Below are positions 13,201 through 25,441 of a stretch of 64,000 nucleotides of DNA, in pieces. The notes under the pieces were generated by a model, which saw only the letters and a program-made list of their open reading frames with translations, was not told the origin of the DNA and did not search any database. This DNA comes from Lingula anatina. Its lineage: Eukaryota; Brachiopoda; Lingulata; Lingulida; Lingulidae. The stretch's first letter is position 1, and every line of letters starts with the position of its first letter. Position numbers and translations under genes: made by a program. The stretch is taken from NCBI RefSeq assembly GCF_001039355.2, contig NW_019773513.1, forward strand, positions 1,260,366 to 1,324,365. The letters are read 5' to 3'.

Positions 13201-16200
13201 ACGTAATTAGAGATGTCAGTCATCAATAAGATTACTTGTACGCATCGTATCTTTAACAATATATTAAAAAAGACATTCAATCTAATCGCTTTCAGGACTG
13301 ACACACATTCACTCATATCGTATATCTAAAAAGTGATACCTGACTCATGCAGGGAATGCATGTATACAATAAACAACAAGCACAACTCGGTACCATTTTT
13401 TGTGTGTGTGTGATTCAGAAAAAAATAATGCTGTACCATTCACATAACTCCGTTTTCTTCATTTTAGTGTATAGAGATGAGTAGGCGTAAATACAATACT
13501 TTCCATTACGTTGAGGAAGACATTAAGTGTGATGATGAAAAATACAGTAATCACATACTATGATAACCATTACAAGACAATTGATATTTTAGGAAACTAC
13601 TGGCTTCAGTTTCTTTTAATCTTTCGATTGTACTCTTTTATCATCACTGTTCATTAAAAAAAATATTGTTGGTGTCGTTGTTAACTATACTAAAACAAAC
13701 TCAATCTCTTGCGCGTTTTGGCAAATAAAAATGTGTATGCTGATGCTTTTACAGCACACCGGTAGAGGGAGCAACAAAAGATTGAAACAGGTAGAAATAG
13801 TGCCCTTATTGACAGTTCCGTCCAAGTCTCATTTTTTAACAAAGACTAAAATTGATCCAACCACCCTCACACTGGTCATCTGAGGCCATCGTATCCTCTA
13901 CCAATTCATGACAGTATTCTCTGCTGGAGAAAAGTGCACATAATTAACCCGTGGTCCTGGTAGAGGGTAAGGTCATAATGGTGGCGGTATGATAGATCCC
14001 CCATATTGTCGTCTGACAATGGTATCGGTAGAGGTGACCGCAAGCAGAGGACTCAAGAAACTTTTGTGTCAAGAGGAACTTCTGATCTCTCGTCTCTTTC
14101 TCCCAGTTTTTAACTCGAGTTCAATATGGTTCGTGAAAGACCACCAGGACGAACAAAATCTCGATATATCATGACGCTATTCAATTATTTTTTTTAAATT
14201 TTCTTCAAATACCGTTTGACAAGTTACTCAACATTGTGCAAGGGCATCTCTCTCTCTCTCTCTCTCTCTCGTTCCATCTATCCCTCATAAAATTCACATC
14301 ACAGCACCGCACTGCTTTCAACATATCAACACATGTCATAACTTACACATAGCTTTTTTACTATAAATATAAATATATTTTGGCACGAACATGAAATATT
14401 CGTGTCTTCAACTCACACCTAATAAAAAACCCAAGGAGCTCGTCATTACAACCTCACTATTGAAAAAACATATCATACATGCCATTAGAAATCCGCCTTT
14501 AAGGTAAAGCATTATCCCTGTGTACAGTGTGTGTTACAAACTTTCCTTTCATAAACAAAAGGCTCCTGTTTACAATTCATCCCACGAAGGGAAAAGTCAC
14601 AACCGCTTTCTATTCAGAACCGCGTCCCGTTGAAATATACGTCTTTCATGCCTCACATTGGCTACACCATTCCTTTATGAGGATCCTTTTTTAACCTCGT
14701 ACCAAACCCGCATGCCTGCAATGTCAATTTTACCCAGGGACATCGTGGGAACAAATATCAAAACACTGTTGAAACCGCTCATGTGTTGCGGTACCTTGTG
14801 ATCAGAATGCACGCAGTATAAAGGCGCAGTGCTGTAGTAGAACTTTGTGAAATTTTCGAGTCAGCTTCACGTCAGGTTTATCTAAAATTAGTGACGTCAC
14901 CACAGAGGATTTGTCGACATCATTAAACGTCATAATAGGTAATCTGCTGACGTCATTATTCGTCATCATACGGGCTTCAAATAGGCACAAGGAAGGTTTC
15001 TGTGAGGTCTGGTCACCGGTATAGGTGAATTATATCCATTACTTCCTCGGTGCCGTCGTGCCTTATAAACTATTACTACCAAATGACCGTCTTCCAAAGC
15101 GAATTTGAATCAAACCTAGGCGGTATAGGACCTCCTTGATCAAACAAAGCCCGCATATTTGAGCTAGAGTTTTATTTTAGCATTACTTTTACTAATAGGG
15201 TTTATGCATTGCATTACATAACACGGCAGACAGCGTCAAGTACGGCCTCTCAGTGAGCTCCATTAATATGGGTGTAATGCCCCAAAAGTGTCCCCAGATT
15301 TCACGTAATACCCACATATGTAGCTGTCTGTATTTGAGGAACAATGTTAAACCCGGTGCAGGTTATTTAATATATACACACCAGGTATTTGCAATATACC
15401 TGATGACCCTCACAGTCGACTGCAGGGGTTCGATGGACCCGTACAATAATTGGTAACGCGCTTTGTTACTGTTGCGTAATATCAAGCAATGATTTTGTGA
15501 GTGGGCATCAGAAAATGTACCACCCCTGGACTCATAAACTGGCCGCTGACACGTACATAAAGTTCAAACATACACACACACATACACACACACCAAGAGC
15601 AAGACGCTTTTGGATAATATTTTACGAAGAATTCTGCTGGTAATGAATATAAATCACGCTCGAATGCTGTCTGTCTGACCAATTACAAATACCCAGCAAG
15701 GACACCTTAATATTCAGAGACCTTACTCTCTAACATAATTCCACGCAAATCATTTGGTATTCGATGCAGGATATTATGTCACACTCTTACACTATATCTA
15801 TATCGATTGGTATACAGTTAAGGACCACTATTCAGTGTTCAAGGGTCTAGATCTGTGACAATACTTGGCATAGCTGCTAGATGTGGACATGTCCTTTCTG
15901 TAGACTTCCAGACCTTATATTTTACTCGCAGCAGGCGCGAGACTTAAACCTATTTGATTTCACATTTAATACGTTGCATGGGTAGTGGGTACATGTAGAC
16001 GATGTCATAAAGTTTAGACATGCCTTGTCAAGGGTCGGGAACAGTAAAGTTTGTCGACTTTTGGTCTTAGTTAGCCCTGTGCTCTGCCTGGTATTTATAT
16101 ATGACAGCAAGTGGCAGAAATGATGTCAATCGAAAGATAATATCTGTCCTCCGGCATTTTTGAAAGCCGTCGATTGTCGGCACACAGGATTTATTTTACT

Positions 16201-19200
16201 ATATGTCGAGTGAGACGGCAAATTAACTCTATATAGAAAAAATGAGACCTTGGTTAATTGATTTTATTCCGTTTTGGTGACAATATCGATGGCCTTTCGA
16301 TCCTTGATTAAGTAAATCCTATCAATTAATAAAAGTCTAATCGATTTACAATTTTTTCAGATTTACACCATCGTTGCAAATTGCCTGAAATATAAATCAA
16401 TAATCAACTGAATTATAGCTTGCTATCTTGATTTCCGTAAACTAGAGACCGTTCGGTAAAACCCCCACTAAAAAGGGCATGACACTTTCCTCCATTTCAA
16501 CAGGGAAGTTAAAAACATTGAAAAGCATTTACTGTTTAAGGCCCTTGTTTTCTGCCAAATGAACTATCAATAGCAAAATATCCAGTAAGCTCCGTTACAA
16601 TTTTGATTGGCCTAGGTTGGACTTATTGTCATAACATTCAATTTTGTCGGAAGATCTACGGTGTATTGGCTTTAGTTATATATTTACTTGTACATGTTGG
16701 TGTCCTTGCAGCAGAAAACGTTTTAAGGACAAACATTACAAATTACGTGTGCCACAGGTGTGTGTTTGTTTAAAATACAATATATTTTTCTTGAATAAAT
16801 ATTTTTAAAAAAATCGACTCTGACTAACAAATAAAATGCATAATATCACGCAAAACGACAACAACAACAACAAAAATACAACGACGCTTTCAACCATTAC
16901 CTCCCTCAAATTATCGATGACCTCGATGTCAAAAGGTCATAAAAAAGAGGCGTTGTTTTCATTACAAAAGAAAACAGATCTTGCAGTTACGATTATTTAG
17001 TGAGTCAACATTCCTTTTACATTTATTATTTTGCGTTTCAATACTTCCTGGGTTCGTCATGAGATAAAAATGCTCTGTAAAGTCAGGTACCTGAAAGAAT
17101 CGACATTAAGCCTTGCGGGGTGCTGTTTCTTTTCACTCAGGGAGAAGTATTTTCCTTTATTACTTCCTAATACTAAATTTTATTATCTCGATACGTAACG
17201 TGCTTTTTCAATGGCGGCGCCAAGTCAAGAAACACACCATAAACACTTCCCCAGTGACGTTTTTCACTAAACATTACAGCTTCCTGTATTTGAGTAAATA
17301 TTTCACTGTGGATATGGTGACCATGACAGGTCCTTTCGCATTTGATTTTTATCTCATAATGCCTCTGTTACGAATAACTTATTTCACCGTGGAAAGAGAT
17401 ACTCCATTAATACTAGGCATTATTTTGGTGTTATTCACACAAAACTCTGATAGTATGGGATCGACGCCTCCGGACACATCTACACAATGATATCACGGAG
17501 CTTTAAATTTGCTTTGATTTTCGCCGACGTCGACAAGTACTGGGACATCAGATTTACTGAAAAACTACTGGTGATGTGTGAGAAAAACACGCGCTTGAAA
17601 TATTACATATGTTATTATCATGTTTTATTTATTGTGCGAGAGAGATTGGAGCTTTGCATCTGTTTTTGTTGAATTATTCACCATTTTTGCCAGGAACACC
17701 ACCAAACCGTGTAAAATGGTAGTTTTCCTGAATTTGAAATAATGATGACCTGTATTACATCCGTAAATGAGAACGAATTCACGACTTAAAACCTGAAACG
17801 AATAAATCTTGTCTCCGGTTACAATATATTACAGACTGGTTATAACAACTGAAATAATTTTACCCTTCGAAAAGACTGAGAGAAATAGTGCCTAATAATG
17901 CAATAGTTCACTCTTTACCGTATAGAAAAGGTATAATTTCAACGCTCATGTTGAGGTTCTCAACGCCACGCATCGATGCGCACCCAGTTTAACAAAAGAA
18001 GAAGGCCTTTTTTAACTTTTAAGACTATCATTTGTAACAATTAGAGACAATCTTGCCCTAAACAGGACAACAATAATACCAGAATCACTCCTTTACAACA
18101 ATACCTGTATACATTTCACCGGCGGGGACCCTTTAACCCGACAAAAAAAGATATCAAATTAAGTCAAGAGATAGGGTGTTATTTTGAACGCTAAGAAATC
18201 CTTGCTGAACAAAGCTTTAAGGACGTTTTTTCTTGGTTCCTTAAACAGGGATAAAAGCCATGGCAAGGCGTCCCTGTCTCTAGACAGTGAATCAGTTCTA
18301 AGGATAAAGTAGAGCTTTAAAATAGAACCTTATACAAGGATATGATAGGCGTTATTGGTTGGTGTTGGCTATTTCACTTTTATATATGTAGTTCCTAGAA
18401 AAATAAAACGTTCTTCGAATAAAAAGATCCAAGTACACTGAATGCTAAAAAAATTGCCTTGTAACTTTCCCAACAATTTTCATCCAGTGTAATAATTTGA
18501 GCACCGTATTTGACTGACAGCGATTGTGCAGGAAGTGCACTTGGAAAAACTTAATGTTGGTTTACCGTCTGGTATCTGATAATATTTGAACGAACGTCTA
18601 TCTTGTCATGACATTTACTTAGTCTGCCATTTGTTCTGTGAAGTATAGGCTATTTGAAGTCTACATAAAAATATATTTCAGTTTTCTTTGTGCTAACAAA
18701 CCAAGGACGTATATTCAATATACGTCCTTGTAACAAACCCAGTACAATTCTTCTGACGTACATGTAATATGAGGTAGAGTTTCAACTGAGATCCCAGTTT
18801 CTACGAACGAACGCATCTGTCGAGAAATCGCCCTAAGTGCTCTATAAAAACTGGTTGGACTTTTGTCGCACTGTTCACTTACCCCTGTACGACAACAATT
18901 AAGTAATCGTGGTCTTTAAAAGCATTTTGTCGTTCTCATGTCGTCAGGTGACACATTAAACCTTCATGCAACCAATCATTAAGAACACGAAGACTGATAT
19001 TTGCTGTAAGGGGAATCAATCACAGAAATACGCCACTTGGAATTTGAAATAAATCTTTCATATGATAGCATTTAAATCAGTGCATCATGCGACTTGCAGA
19101 CATTACTAAACCATTGATTTAGTATAGTGATTCAGATTGGCATTTCCTGGTCTAGGTTAAGGTTTTGTTTCTTTTCTCTTTTTATATCGTATAATCTAGG

Positions 19201-22200
19201 CCCTAGGTTCTTTTAAATTTCTTTTGTTAACTCGCTGTGTTTTGAAAATGTACATACTGTACTGTAGTCAAAGGGGTAACCCGCAAAGCAATGTATTTAC
19301 GAATCTATAAAATGGCACAGAAGATGAGCAGAGGACAAAGACATCTGTTTATAGTTGCCACAAGGCATATATCAGTCACACAAAATACTTGAGATCAAAT
19401 AATTCGTCTGTTCATCACGAAAACTTGGCTTCGCATAGTGCTTTTGTTTGTGTCAAGCGTTTGCCCTACGCTTTTATTCGTGTCATTTGTACGTGTTGAA
19501 TTAGATCACCATACATCTATGTTAGTGTTCTGCAGGAGTCTGTAATTTAGAAAATACCTGTTTCCTGACACATTAGCCTTACAGTTGTACATCTACATGT
19601 GATATGACACTACCCGATAGCTTAATCTAAGATCTAATATACCATTTATTAGATCTTAGGCTTAATAGACTAATTTGCGTTGCCGGAGGATTTTCCGTTA
19701 CAACCTCTAATATTGGGGTGATATCATAGAAACTTTTGTTTCACATCCCATACGTTTAACGTCAATGACGGATCCACCTAAAGGACTGCTCTTCCTCAGG
19801 GGCATTCATGAAAATTACTAAATTATATAAACTCTAATGTGAGTGTGTAAGAGGAAGAGAGGGAAGGAATGGAGAGGCGAGCGTCGCTTTACGCTGCGGT
19901 GTCATTTCCATCTCAGCATCATTTTCATGTTTTTCAAGGATTTTTTTAAAATCGTTGTTGATAACAATTCATTTTCTCAAAGGTAGCACTATTTAGTCAT
20001 TTTAAAAGTATACAAATATCAAGTATACTGCAGTGTAGCATGGATGGAATGGCATCACAATCACCAATAACGACAATAAAAATGTGAAACCTGAAAATCG
20101 TATAACTTTACTCTTTCATAAGATTGGACCTAAAATATGTTTACTACGATCCGAGCGTCTACTCGAAATAAAAGTGTGTATAAAAAGGATCTTCTAATAT
20201 AGTCTACCACTAACCGTGTATTCACTATGTGCCTGAGGGGGTGGGTGTGACGTCAGATACAGGTGCACGAGGCCACATATTTAACCAGTCATTACTCACA
20301 CTTAGGAATGCGAGGGCAAGGCGACGCCGTACCACTGGGGATAGGAGTACAGCAGAGAACGCTACCTTCTCTATTAAAAGCATATTATGATGAAGTGAAA
20401 CGATAAGATAAAAACGGCAATGCCATACATTGTTCGGCGTGTCTTGTTGGGTCAGGAGATCAATTGTTGGCGTTTATCGGGTGTAATTTGGACACCACGC
20501 CCCGTCATTACATTAACCGCGCGTCCGCCCGGTTAGCGGCTAAATTTATTAGAGCATTTCCAAGTTTGACTGAAATTCACCGTGTCTATTTCAGTCTTAT
20601 ACGCTGATTTAGTAATGAAGTTTTCTTACCCCGTCAACGGATTTTGTTAACACACAAGTTTTAAAAACACCGGGAAGAGTATGTATTGTAATAGTCTGGT
20701 CAAGGGGTCATATCACGACAATAAAACCAACGGTCGTATTTGGACAAGCGTTTCCTTTTATACTTGAGCCCAAAATTATTTGTATTCCTATTTTGACCAG
20801 CAATGGTCATTCAAAATAAATACGAATGTAATACGTAAAACATTTTGGGTACGTCAAAATATTTGACGAGCCGTGACATTATGTATGTCATAATGCAGAG
20901 CCTGTCCGGCACATTAAGCAGTGCACAATGGGATTTCGGTGGGTGGTTAAATGTTTTGTCTGGCCAAATCATAATGGTCATTTCGAGTATCAAATATACT
21001 CCAAATGTGCGCTACAGGATGCCTGCACAATGTGTCTGGGTTGTTAAATGAAGGTATGACGAGAAATGACAATAATGATAGAAATAAGAGAAATGACAGA
21101 TACCACAAGCATTATCGTATTACTACAGTGTAGGCGGGTTGAGGTGTATAAAAGAATGCTGCAAAAATCTACATTTGTGACCACATTATAAAACGCATTT
21201 TACCAAAACAGGGTGAACAATTTTATAATCTACAAAGTTCCCAGAAATTTAACATGCCAAACCTTAGAACTGCGAGATCCTCAAAATCTTTCATTCCCAG
21301 GGTGATTCCATCTTTAAAGAAAATTTATGATTTTAGGAGCTGCATTGATAAATTTCAATTTTATCTTGTTCTTGAAAATGATTTTAAAAAAAATATTTGA
21401 TGCCCTTATACTGTTATAATTTTAGTATTATAAATGTACTGGTATCATCCAAATTCAAATTGTACAATTGAATATTATCGTTTTATTACAAGGGGTTTTT
21501 GTTTCTGTACTGAGTGCAGTATACTGTATATAGGCAATTGTGAGGATACTTGGACTAGCTTTAAAGTCTCTCCTGGTACTTTATGCACGAAGAGGGACAA
21601 TGTACTTGTTCTCTATCAGGTGGGCGATGACGTCATTGGTGTAATTCTGTGCAAAAATTCTCGCTGCGCATAATTAACTACGGTAATATTTGTGAATATG
21701 TAGTGGAAAATACTCTTTCTGTGGCCTTGGTAAAGGGTATACGGGTAAATGTAGCTGGGCAAACCCAGGGAAACACTTTAGGTTTTAAATTAAGGCCAAA
21801 CAAGGAAAACGTGACACGCTGATACAGAGTGAAAGATATCCTACAAACGTGATACAAACGTCTTAATTTCAAGTGTCGTACATACGGGCTTATGTTTCTA
21901 TTACTGGTATGCCAAACCTCTGTGTATGCTCTACTGCGTTTATATTCACCCCACAGTACTGGAATTGAATGGATTCACAAAATGGCAATAATGTTTACAT
22001 TTATGCCACCGATATAGAACTGCCATTATAGTAACGTGTGTATTTCTCTTGCACCATTGCGCTCAAGTGTTATCTAGATCTCGCAACTCTGTAACGAATG
22101 TAATAATTACACGAGAAATATTATGATTATTCAATTGTTGTCTTGCAGGTGATCCAAATTTAAACAGAAACCGTCTGTGGGCGGAATACGAAAAGGAGAA

Positions 22201-23570
22201 AATAGGTGAATTTATTGAACTGAGAGGCGACCATTCTTCTCAATCAAGACATTCTGTGGCACAAAGGAGGTTTTCATTGTGTTATTCTTTCTTTCTGGGA
22301 GAAGAATAGATTTGCCGGTTAAGGTGATAGGTTGAGGTCAAATTTGAACAAGGTACGGTTACAGCCACAGTATAGGCTTATACATGTATAACTGGGCTAT
22401 AGAGGGAAAGACCCCAATGAGGACCCAGACCAGTGGTATTTTTCTTCGTGCCTGTATTTCCCCCATTGTGCATTACACTGGTACACTTCTCTTACGTTAT
22501 ACCCACCCTCTACCAGGGCCACAGATTGACTTTTCACAGAATATTCACAGATATGCCTTTAGATAAATAGACGGTCATTGGTTTTCCCCATTTTTCCCTA
22601 TATAACCTGCCACCCTGGTAAAGGGTACGTTATACCGACATTTCCGTCATTAATGGGTGTGTAGAAAGTTCACCAGATCACCCCAGTCGTGTGGTGGAAA
22701 TTCGAGGGCCAGTGTTTTTATTTCTTATTTTTTGTCTGTCAGGATTTGTGGTCTGAGAGGGGACAACCGATAGCTCGAGAGAGAGAAAGCGGAGTGGCCA
22801 AGTCCCACTTCCTAACCCCCCCACACCCGTGTCTCTGAAAGGCGGTCATCATCTTCTTTTCTTATGTCTTTCATGTGGTACCTATCGAATTTTTGTTCGA
22901 AAAAGGCCTTTCTTGAACTTATCCCTCAAATTTGTTTGTGGGCACATGTTTAATTATTATCATTACTATTATTATTATAGTATAAATTCCGAAGACCTAT
23001 CACGGTGAGTCGTCGATGGAATGACATATGTGGGCTTGCATTCGATACACACTTTAAAAAGAAAACATTGTTAACGTCGCGTGCTTTTTATCACGTTTAC
23101 TACACATAAAACCATGTCCAAGCTGGTCTTGTTGTTGAACTATTGACAATAATCTTTCTTGTGTAAATAAATCTATACTTCAAAAATGACCATTTCTTCA
23201 TGTCAGGATGAAATCGCTGACCAGGTCAAATCTTTTCCCAAATCAATTAAACCAATAGAAATTCCGATACGGGAGAAGGCGGAAGCTTTCTGATAAGGAA
23301 CAACTAACAACAGGGCGTTGCAGTGTTTACTTTTCGCAGTCAGAAAATAATTCAATTTTGATTGATGAAAGTGGCCCACGTTTTTTAGGATCAAGCCGTT
23401 AAAACCGTCATGCGTATCAATTCACATTAAATTTAATTTTCAAAGCGGTCCTTGCTTTAGTTATGGATTTTACATACATGTCAGGGTATTTTTGAATTGC
23501 GTTTTCAAGTTTTAAAATACTGGATTATAAAATCTCACTCAGCCAAAAACAACATTTGTGTGAATGTGTG

Positions 23571-23617
<47 letters not shown>

Positions 23618-23660
23618 TAGAGTAGATGCTTGTGCACATACACATATCATAAATGCCTGA

Positions 23661-23717
<57 letters not shown>

Positions 23718-23857
23718 TTTCAACGTCCTCTACAGGGAAGATGATGGGGTAAGAAGATGGGGGAGGGGGGGTCTTTCCTTCCGCCTCTATCAACCCGAAG
23801 CCTGTAATAAACCGTAAACGTTCGTCCCACCATCACTATTAAAGACATTATAATCAC

Positions 23858-23935
<78 letters not shown>

Positions 23936-25407
23936 TTTCAACGTCCTCTACAGGGAAGATGATGGGGTAAGAAGATGGGGGAGGGGGGTCTTTCCTTCCG
24001 CCTCTATCAACCCGAAGCCTGTAATAAACCGTAAACGTTCGTCCCACCATCACTATTAAAGACATTATAATCACCCATGTTGTACGGTGTTATATGGAGC
24101 CTAGGGAAATGTGTGGTTATCAGGAGGGGGGCATCACCCCAAGGGCCTGGCCCCGCCCACTTCACACTCAACACACAGCCAGATAGCTGGTACCTTTGTG
24201 GTGGACCTCGAGATTTAGCATGTGATAGTTCCCATTTCCTTTCCCTGTATAATAATCTGCAGTTATTTGTATTGTACGTATTTGAAACTATGCATTCCCG
24301 TGTTTTCAGGTGCCATAACGTGAGATTGCTGATAACATCACGAACGATATATCATCGTAGCTGGCGGAATATTTTGTCAACAACCCATTTTTGTAGTATG
24401 GGATACCTATAGCAAATATTTGCGTGTACTTCACATAGGCAATTCTCAGAGTCGAAAAGATGATGCGAATAATTAATACTGAATATCCGGGTTTTATCTC
24501 TCGTCTCTAACAGTGACCCTTCTGCTTCGTTATTTTTTTCTCCAACAATTTGCAAATATGGTATATGGCACATGTACTTAGATCTTTCGTGATTCGAACA
24601 AGTTACCACGTACGTTGCTACTACTGAAGTTGTTGTTTAAAAGGGCTTACAGATCAAGCAAAGTTAAAAAAGATCTCACATTTTATTTGTGTCACTTTTT
24701 CGCCTTTTTTTTCTTTTATCACAGGGAATAAAAAACACGCCTGGACAGGAGGTCACAGCCACTTTGTAAAAACTACCATTGGCACTCTGCTTGTACACGA
24801 AATCTGTGGCCAGTTAAAAGTAATAGCCGTTAATTTGACCAAAGGCAATCAGCTGATCGATGTTATTGGTATTGAAATGGCCACATTGGCTCGTATGTTT
24901 TATTCAGATGGCCAAGAATGGGTTCAGCCACCATCTTATTGTAGGTCGTCCATTTTAATGGCAAAGCAATACTTATGCCCTTAGGGTAAGATATTATTGT
25001 CAGATAAATACGGTAGACTGTGACTTGATGCATATTTTGAAAATTTTATCTAGTCACATCAAAAATGGAAACGCTATTAACTGATTCTCAATTGTTGCTA
25101 TTAGGGTGTATCCCTTAGATATTAAAAATCACATGTGTATACTCAGTACAAGGACTAGGGTGTGGTATATAGGGAATACCTGTTCTGTCAACTGAGTGGA
25201 TCTTACCTTAATCTTGTTGACAATCTCTGGATTCTCCGTCACATCTCTGTGTATTCCCACCACGAGGCCTTTGTAACCGTTATTAACCAACGTCACTTTG
25301 CTCTTTCTAGCGTCCGCGGCGAGAAACGCCGTGGTAAGTAACAAGAAAATCATAGTCACACGTGTACTGGTAGATATCCACCTTGTCGTAGTCCCCCTCC
25401 AAGACAT
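3366..25407 (-). CDS. CLCA: Calcium-activated chloride channel regulator (CLCA family), complete gene of 12 coding exons
   Basis: Exons (minus strand): 25407-25207, 12501-12201, 11803-11520, 8724-8589, 8180-8056, 7829-7314, 6757-6518, 6283-6142, 5952-5803, 5493-5326, 4950-4732, 4285-3366. Every junction is GT-AG with matching phase, and the total is 3402 nt, or 1133 residues. Order: signal peptide (AFLAADA), N-terminal CLCA domain with the cysteine-rich GDHGENMHL block, metalloprotease-like motif, VWA domain with MIDAS (DMSHS, a Thr in YTSLGTG, SDGD), beta-rich domain (GDGVYSGYF), Fn3-like segment, transmembrane helix, cytoplasmic tail. Family members are secreted or membrane-tethered, self-cleaving zinc proteins that modulate chloride channels. 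Here HEXXH is HHWGH, so self-cleavage is doubtful. The start is uncertain: Met codons at 25407 and 25356 are both plausible, and the TATA position favours the shorter form. Confidence 0.94.
4732..4950 (-). CDS. CLCA: CLCA exon 11: Fn3-like strands
   Basis: Encodes YPPLRISDLRVSKTSY and VLMWTASGEALDRGTG, the fibronectin-III-like Pro/Trp pattern seen near the C-terminus of CLCA proteins. Confidence 0.9.
5326..5493 (-). CDS. CLCA: CLCA exon 10: GDGVYS block
   Basis: Contains ADVTAGDGVYSGYFLDIP and GRYRVRVLA, a hallmark of CLCA proteins. Ends in phase 1. Confidence 0.9.
5803..5952 (-). CDS. CLCA: CLCA exon 9: beta sandwich
   Basis: Encodes DPDPTPIIILADL, VNANVTATV and FTLKLHDDGLG. Phase 1 at both ends. 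Confidence 0.86.
6142..6283 (-). CDS. CLCA: CLCA exon 8
   Basis: Begins AGRWQYTVDC, equivalent to the G-x-W-x-Y strand of relatives, and ends in phase 1 at NFSG. Acceptor ATCTTCCAG, donor CAG|GTATGT. Confidence 0.86.
6518..6757 (-). CDS. CLCA: CLCA exon 7: post-VWA beta domain
   Basis: Begins LQGLAISVASSQQFNGSV and includes FIFSWNP and LTKPDGEII, matching the family segment after the VWA domain. 80 codons, phase 0. Confidence 0.88.
7314..7829 (-). CDS. CLCA: CLCA exon 6: bulk of the VWA domain
   Basis: 172 codons, phase 0 at both ends. Contains GSYVGIVRFY, the MIDAS Thr in YTSLGTGLRNGL and the MIDAS Asp in LVLFSDGDN. A complete metal-ion-dependent adhesion site is therefore predicted. Confidence 0.93.
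8056..8180 (-). CDS. CLCA: CLCA exon 5: start of the VWA domain
   Basis: Contains the first MIDAS element DMSHSM (DxSxS) after RRYVLVL. Acceptor TTTCTAG, donor GAG|GTACGG. Confidence 0.93.
8589..8724 (-). CDS. CLCA: CLCA exon 4: linker before the VWA domain
   Basis: Encodes IYTFCDND, then EAPSKQN and SAWEIMRDHPDF, the conserved CLCA block just before the VWA domain. Acceptor TCGACAG, donor G|GTAATA, phase 1. Confidence 0.92.
9003..9591. mobile_element. Inverted-repeat (MITE/foldback-like) element with a partial tandem copy
   Basis: Within CLCA intron 3. The segment 9172-9591 starts GCCCCTATTTCACACAGACC and ends with its reverse complement. The interior repeats an ATTCGTG-type motif on both strands, with a central hairpin near 9327-9356. 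A second, partial left arm (9003-9170) precedes it. No transposase is visible. Confidence 0.85.
11520..11803 (-). CDS. CLCA: CLCA exon 3: degenerate zinc-metalloprotease motif
   Basis: Acceptor TTTTCAAG. Encodes LVHHWGHLRWGLFDEF, where vertebrate relatives have HEWAHLRWGVFDEY. Both zinc-ligand His and the downstream acidic position remain, but the catalytic Glu is His (codon CAC). VEAVRCSLKVKG and further Cys residues follow. Ends YSLSN in phase 0. Confidence 0.93.
12201..12501 (-). CDS. CLCA: CLCA exon 2: N-terminal CLCA domain
   Basis: Continues directly from exon 1 (NKIK to EYITELSRDL). It carries NVTILVPSTW and CGDHGENMHL, matching conserved CLCA blocks, and ends at FGPIG in phase 1. Confidence 0.93.
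14246..14270. repeat. (CT)n microsatellite
   Basis: About 25 nt of uninterrupted CT repeats. Confidence 0.95.
18702..18730. repeat. Perfect 29-nt palindrome
   Basis: CAAGGACGTATATT and its reverse complement flank a single central C. It could form a 14-bp hairpin or cruciform. Confidence 0.9.
19627..19659. repeat. 13-bp perfect hairpin, shared with 35177-35208
   Basis: Arms CTAAGATCTAATA and TATTAGATCTTAG with a 7-nt loop. The TAATCTAAGATCTAATAT string recurs at 35174. Confidence 0.8.
22149..22205 (+). CDS. Possible short exon, unrecognised
   Basis: A good acceptor (TTGTTGTCTTGCAG) is followed by 57 open nucleotides encoding DPNLNRNRLWAEYEKEKI, then a GTGAAT donor-like site. Phase 1 at both ends. 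No partner exon was identified, so this may be chance. Confidence 0.2.
23571..23612. repeat. (GA)n microsatellite
   Basis: About 40 nt of GA repeats. Confidence 0.95.
23664..24078. repeat. Tandem duplication: (TA)n plus a 149-bp unit, twice
   Basis: Two units, 23664-23861 and 23862-24078, each with a TA tract (about 50 and 72 nt) and then a nearly identical segment from TGTTTTTCAACGTCCTC to ATTATAATCACCCA. The units differ by one G in a G-run. Confidence 0.93.
25207..25407 (-). CDS. CLCA: CLCA exon 1: signal peptide and first beta strand
   Basis: Encodes a hydrophobic stretch (MIFLLLTTAFLAADA) and then KVTLVNNGYKGLVVGI, the conserved start of mature CLCA proteins. The donor AAG|GTAAGA ends it in phase 0. 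A further in-frame Met at 25455 lies upstream of the TATA-like boxes and is unlikely to be used. Confidence 0.88.
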
Positions 25408-25427
25408 TGTTGTGACTTTCCCTCTCT

Positions 25428-25441
25428 TTATACAGTTTATA
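25428..25441 (-). promoter_or_regulatory. Paired TATA boxes of the CLCA promoter
   Basis: Two TATAAA hexamers on the minus strand (25436-25441 and 25428-25433). A start site 25-30 nt downstream would fall near 25400. That would favour translation from the Met at 25356, just before the hydrophobic signal core, over the Met at 25407. Confidence 0.5.

Larger units (their letters stand above)
12502..25206 (-). other. CLCA intron 1 (12.7 kb), repeat-rich
   Basis: Flanked by exons that splice in phase and carry adjacent parts of the conserved protein, so no coding exon is missing between them. Contains microsatellites, a 29-nt palindrome (18702), a short hairpin (19627) and a tandem duplication (23664-24078). 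A dispersed repeat with the core TGGCCCTGGTAGAGGGTA also occurs near 13951, 22502 (reverse strand) and in the EGF introns. Confidence 0.8.

Noticed and set aside
23535-24074. ORFs rich in Ile-Tyr repeats
   Set aside because: Translations of the TA microsatellites.
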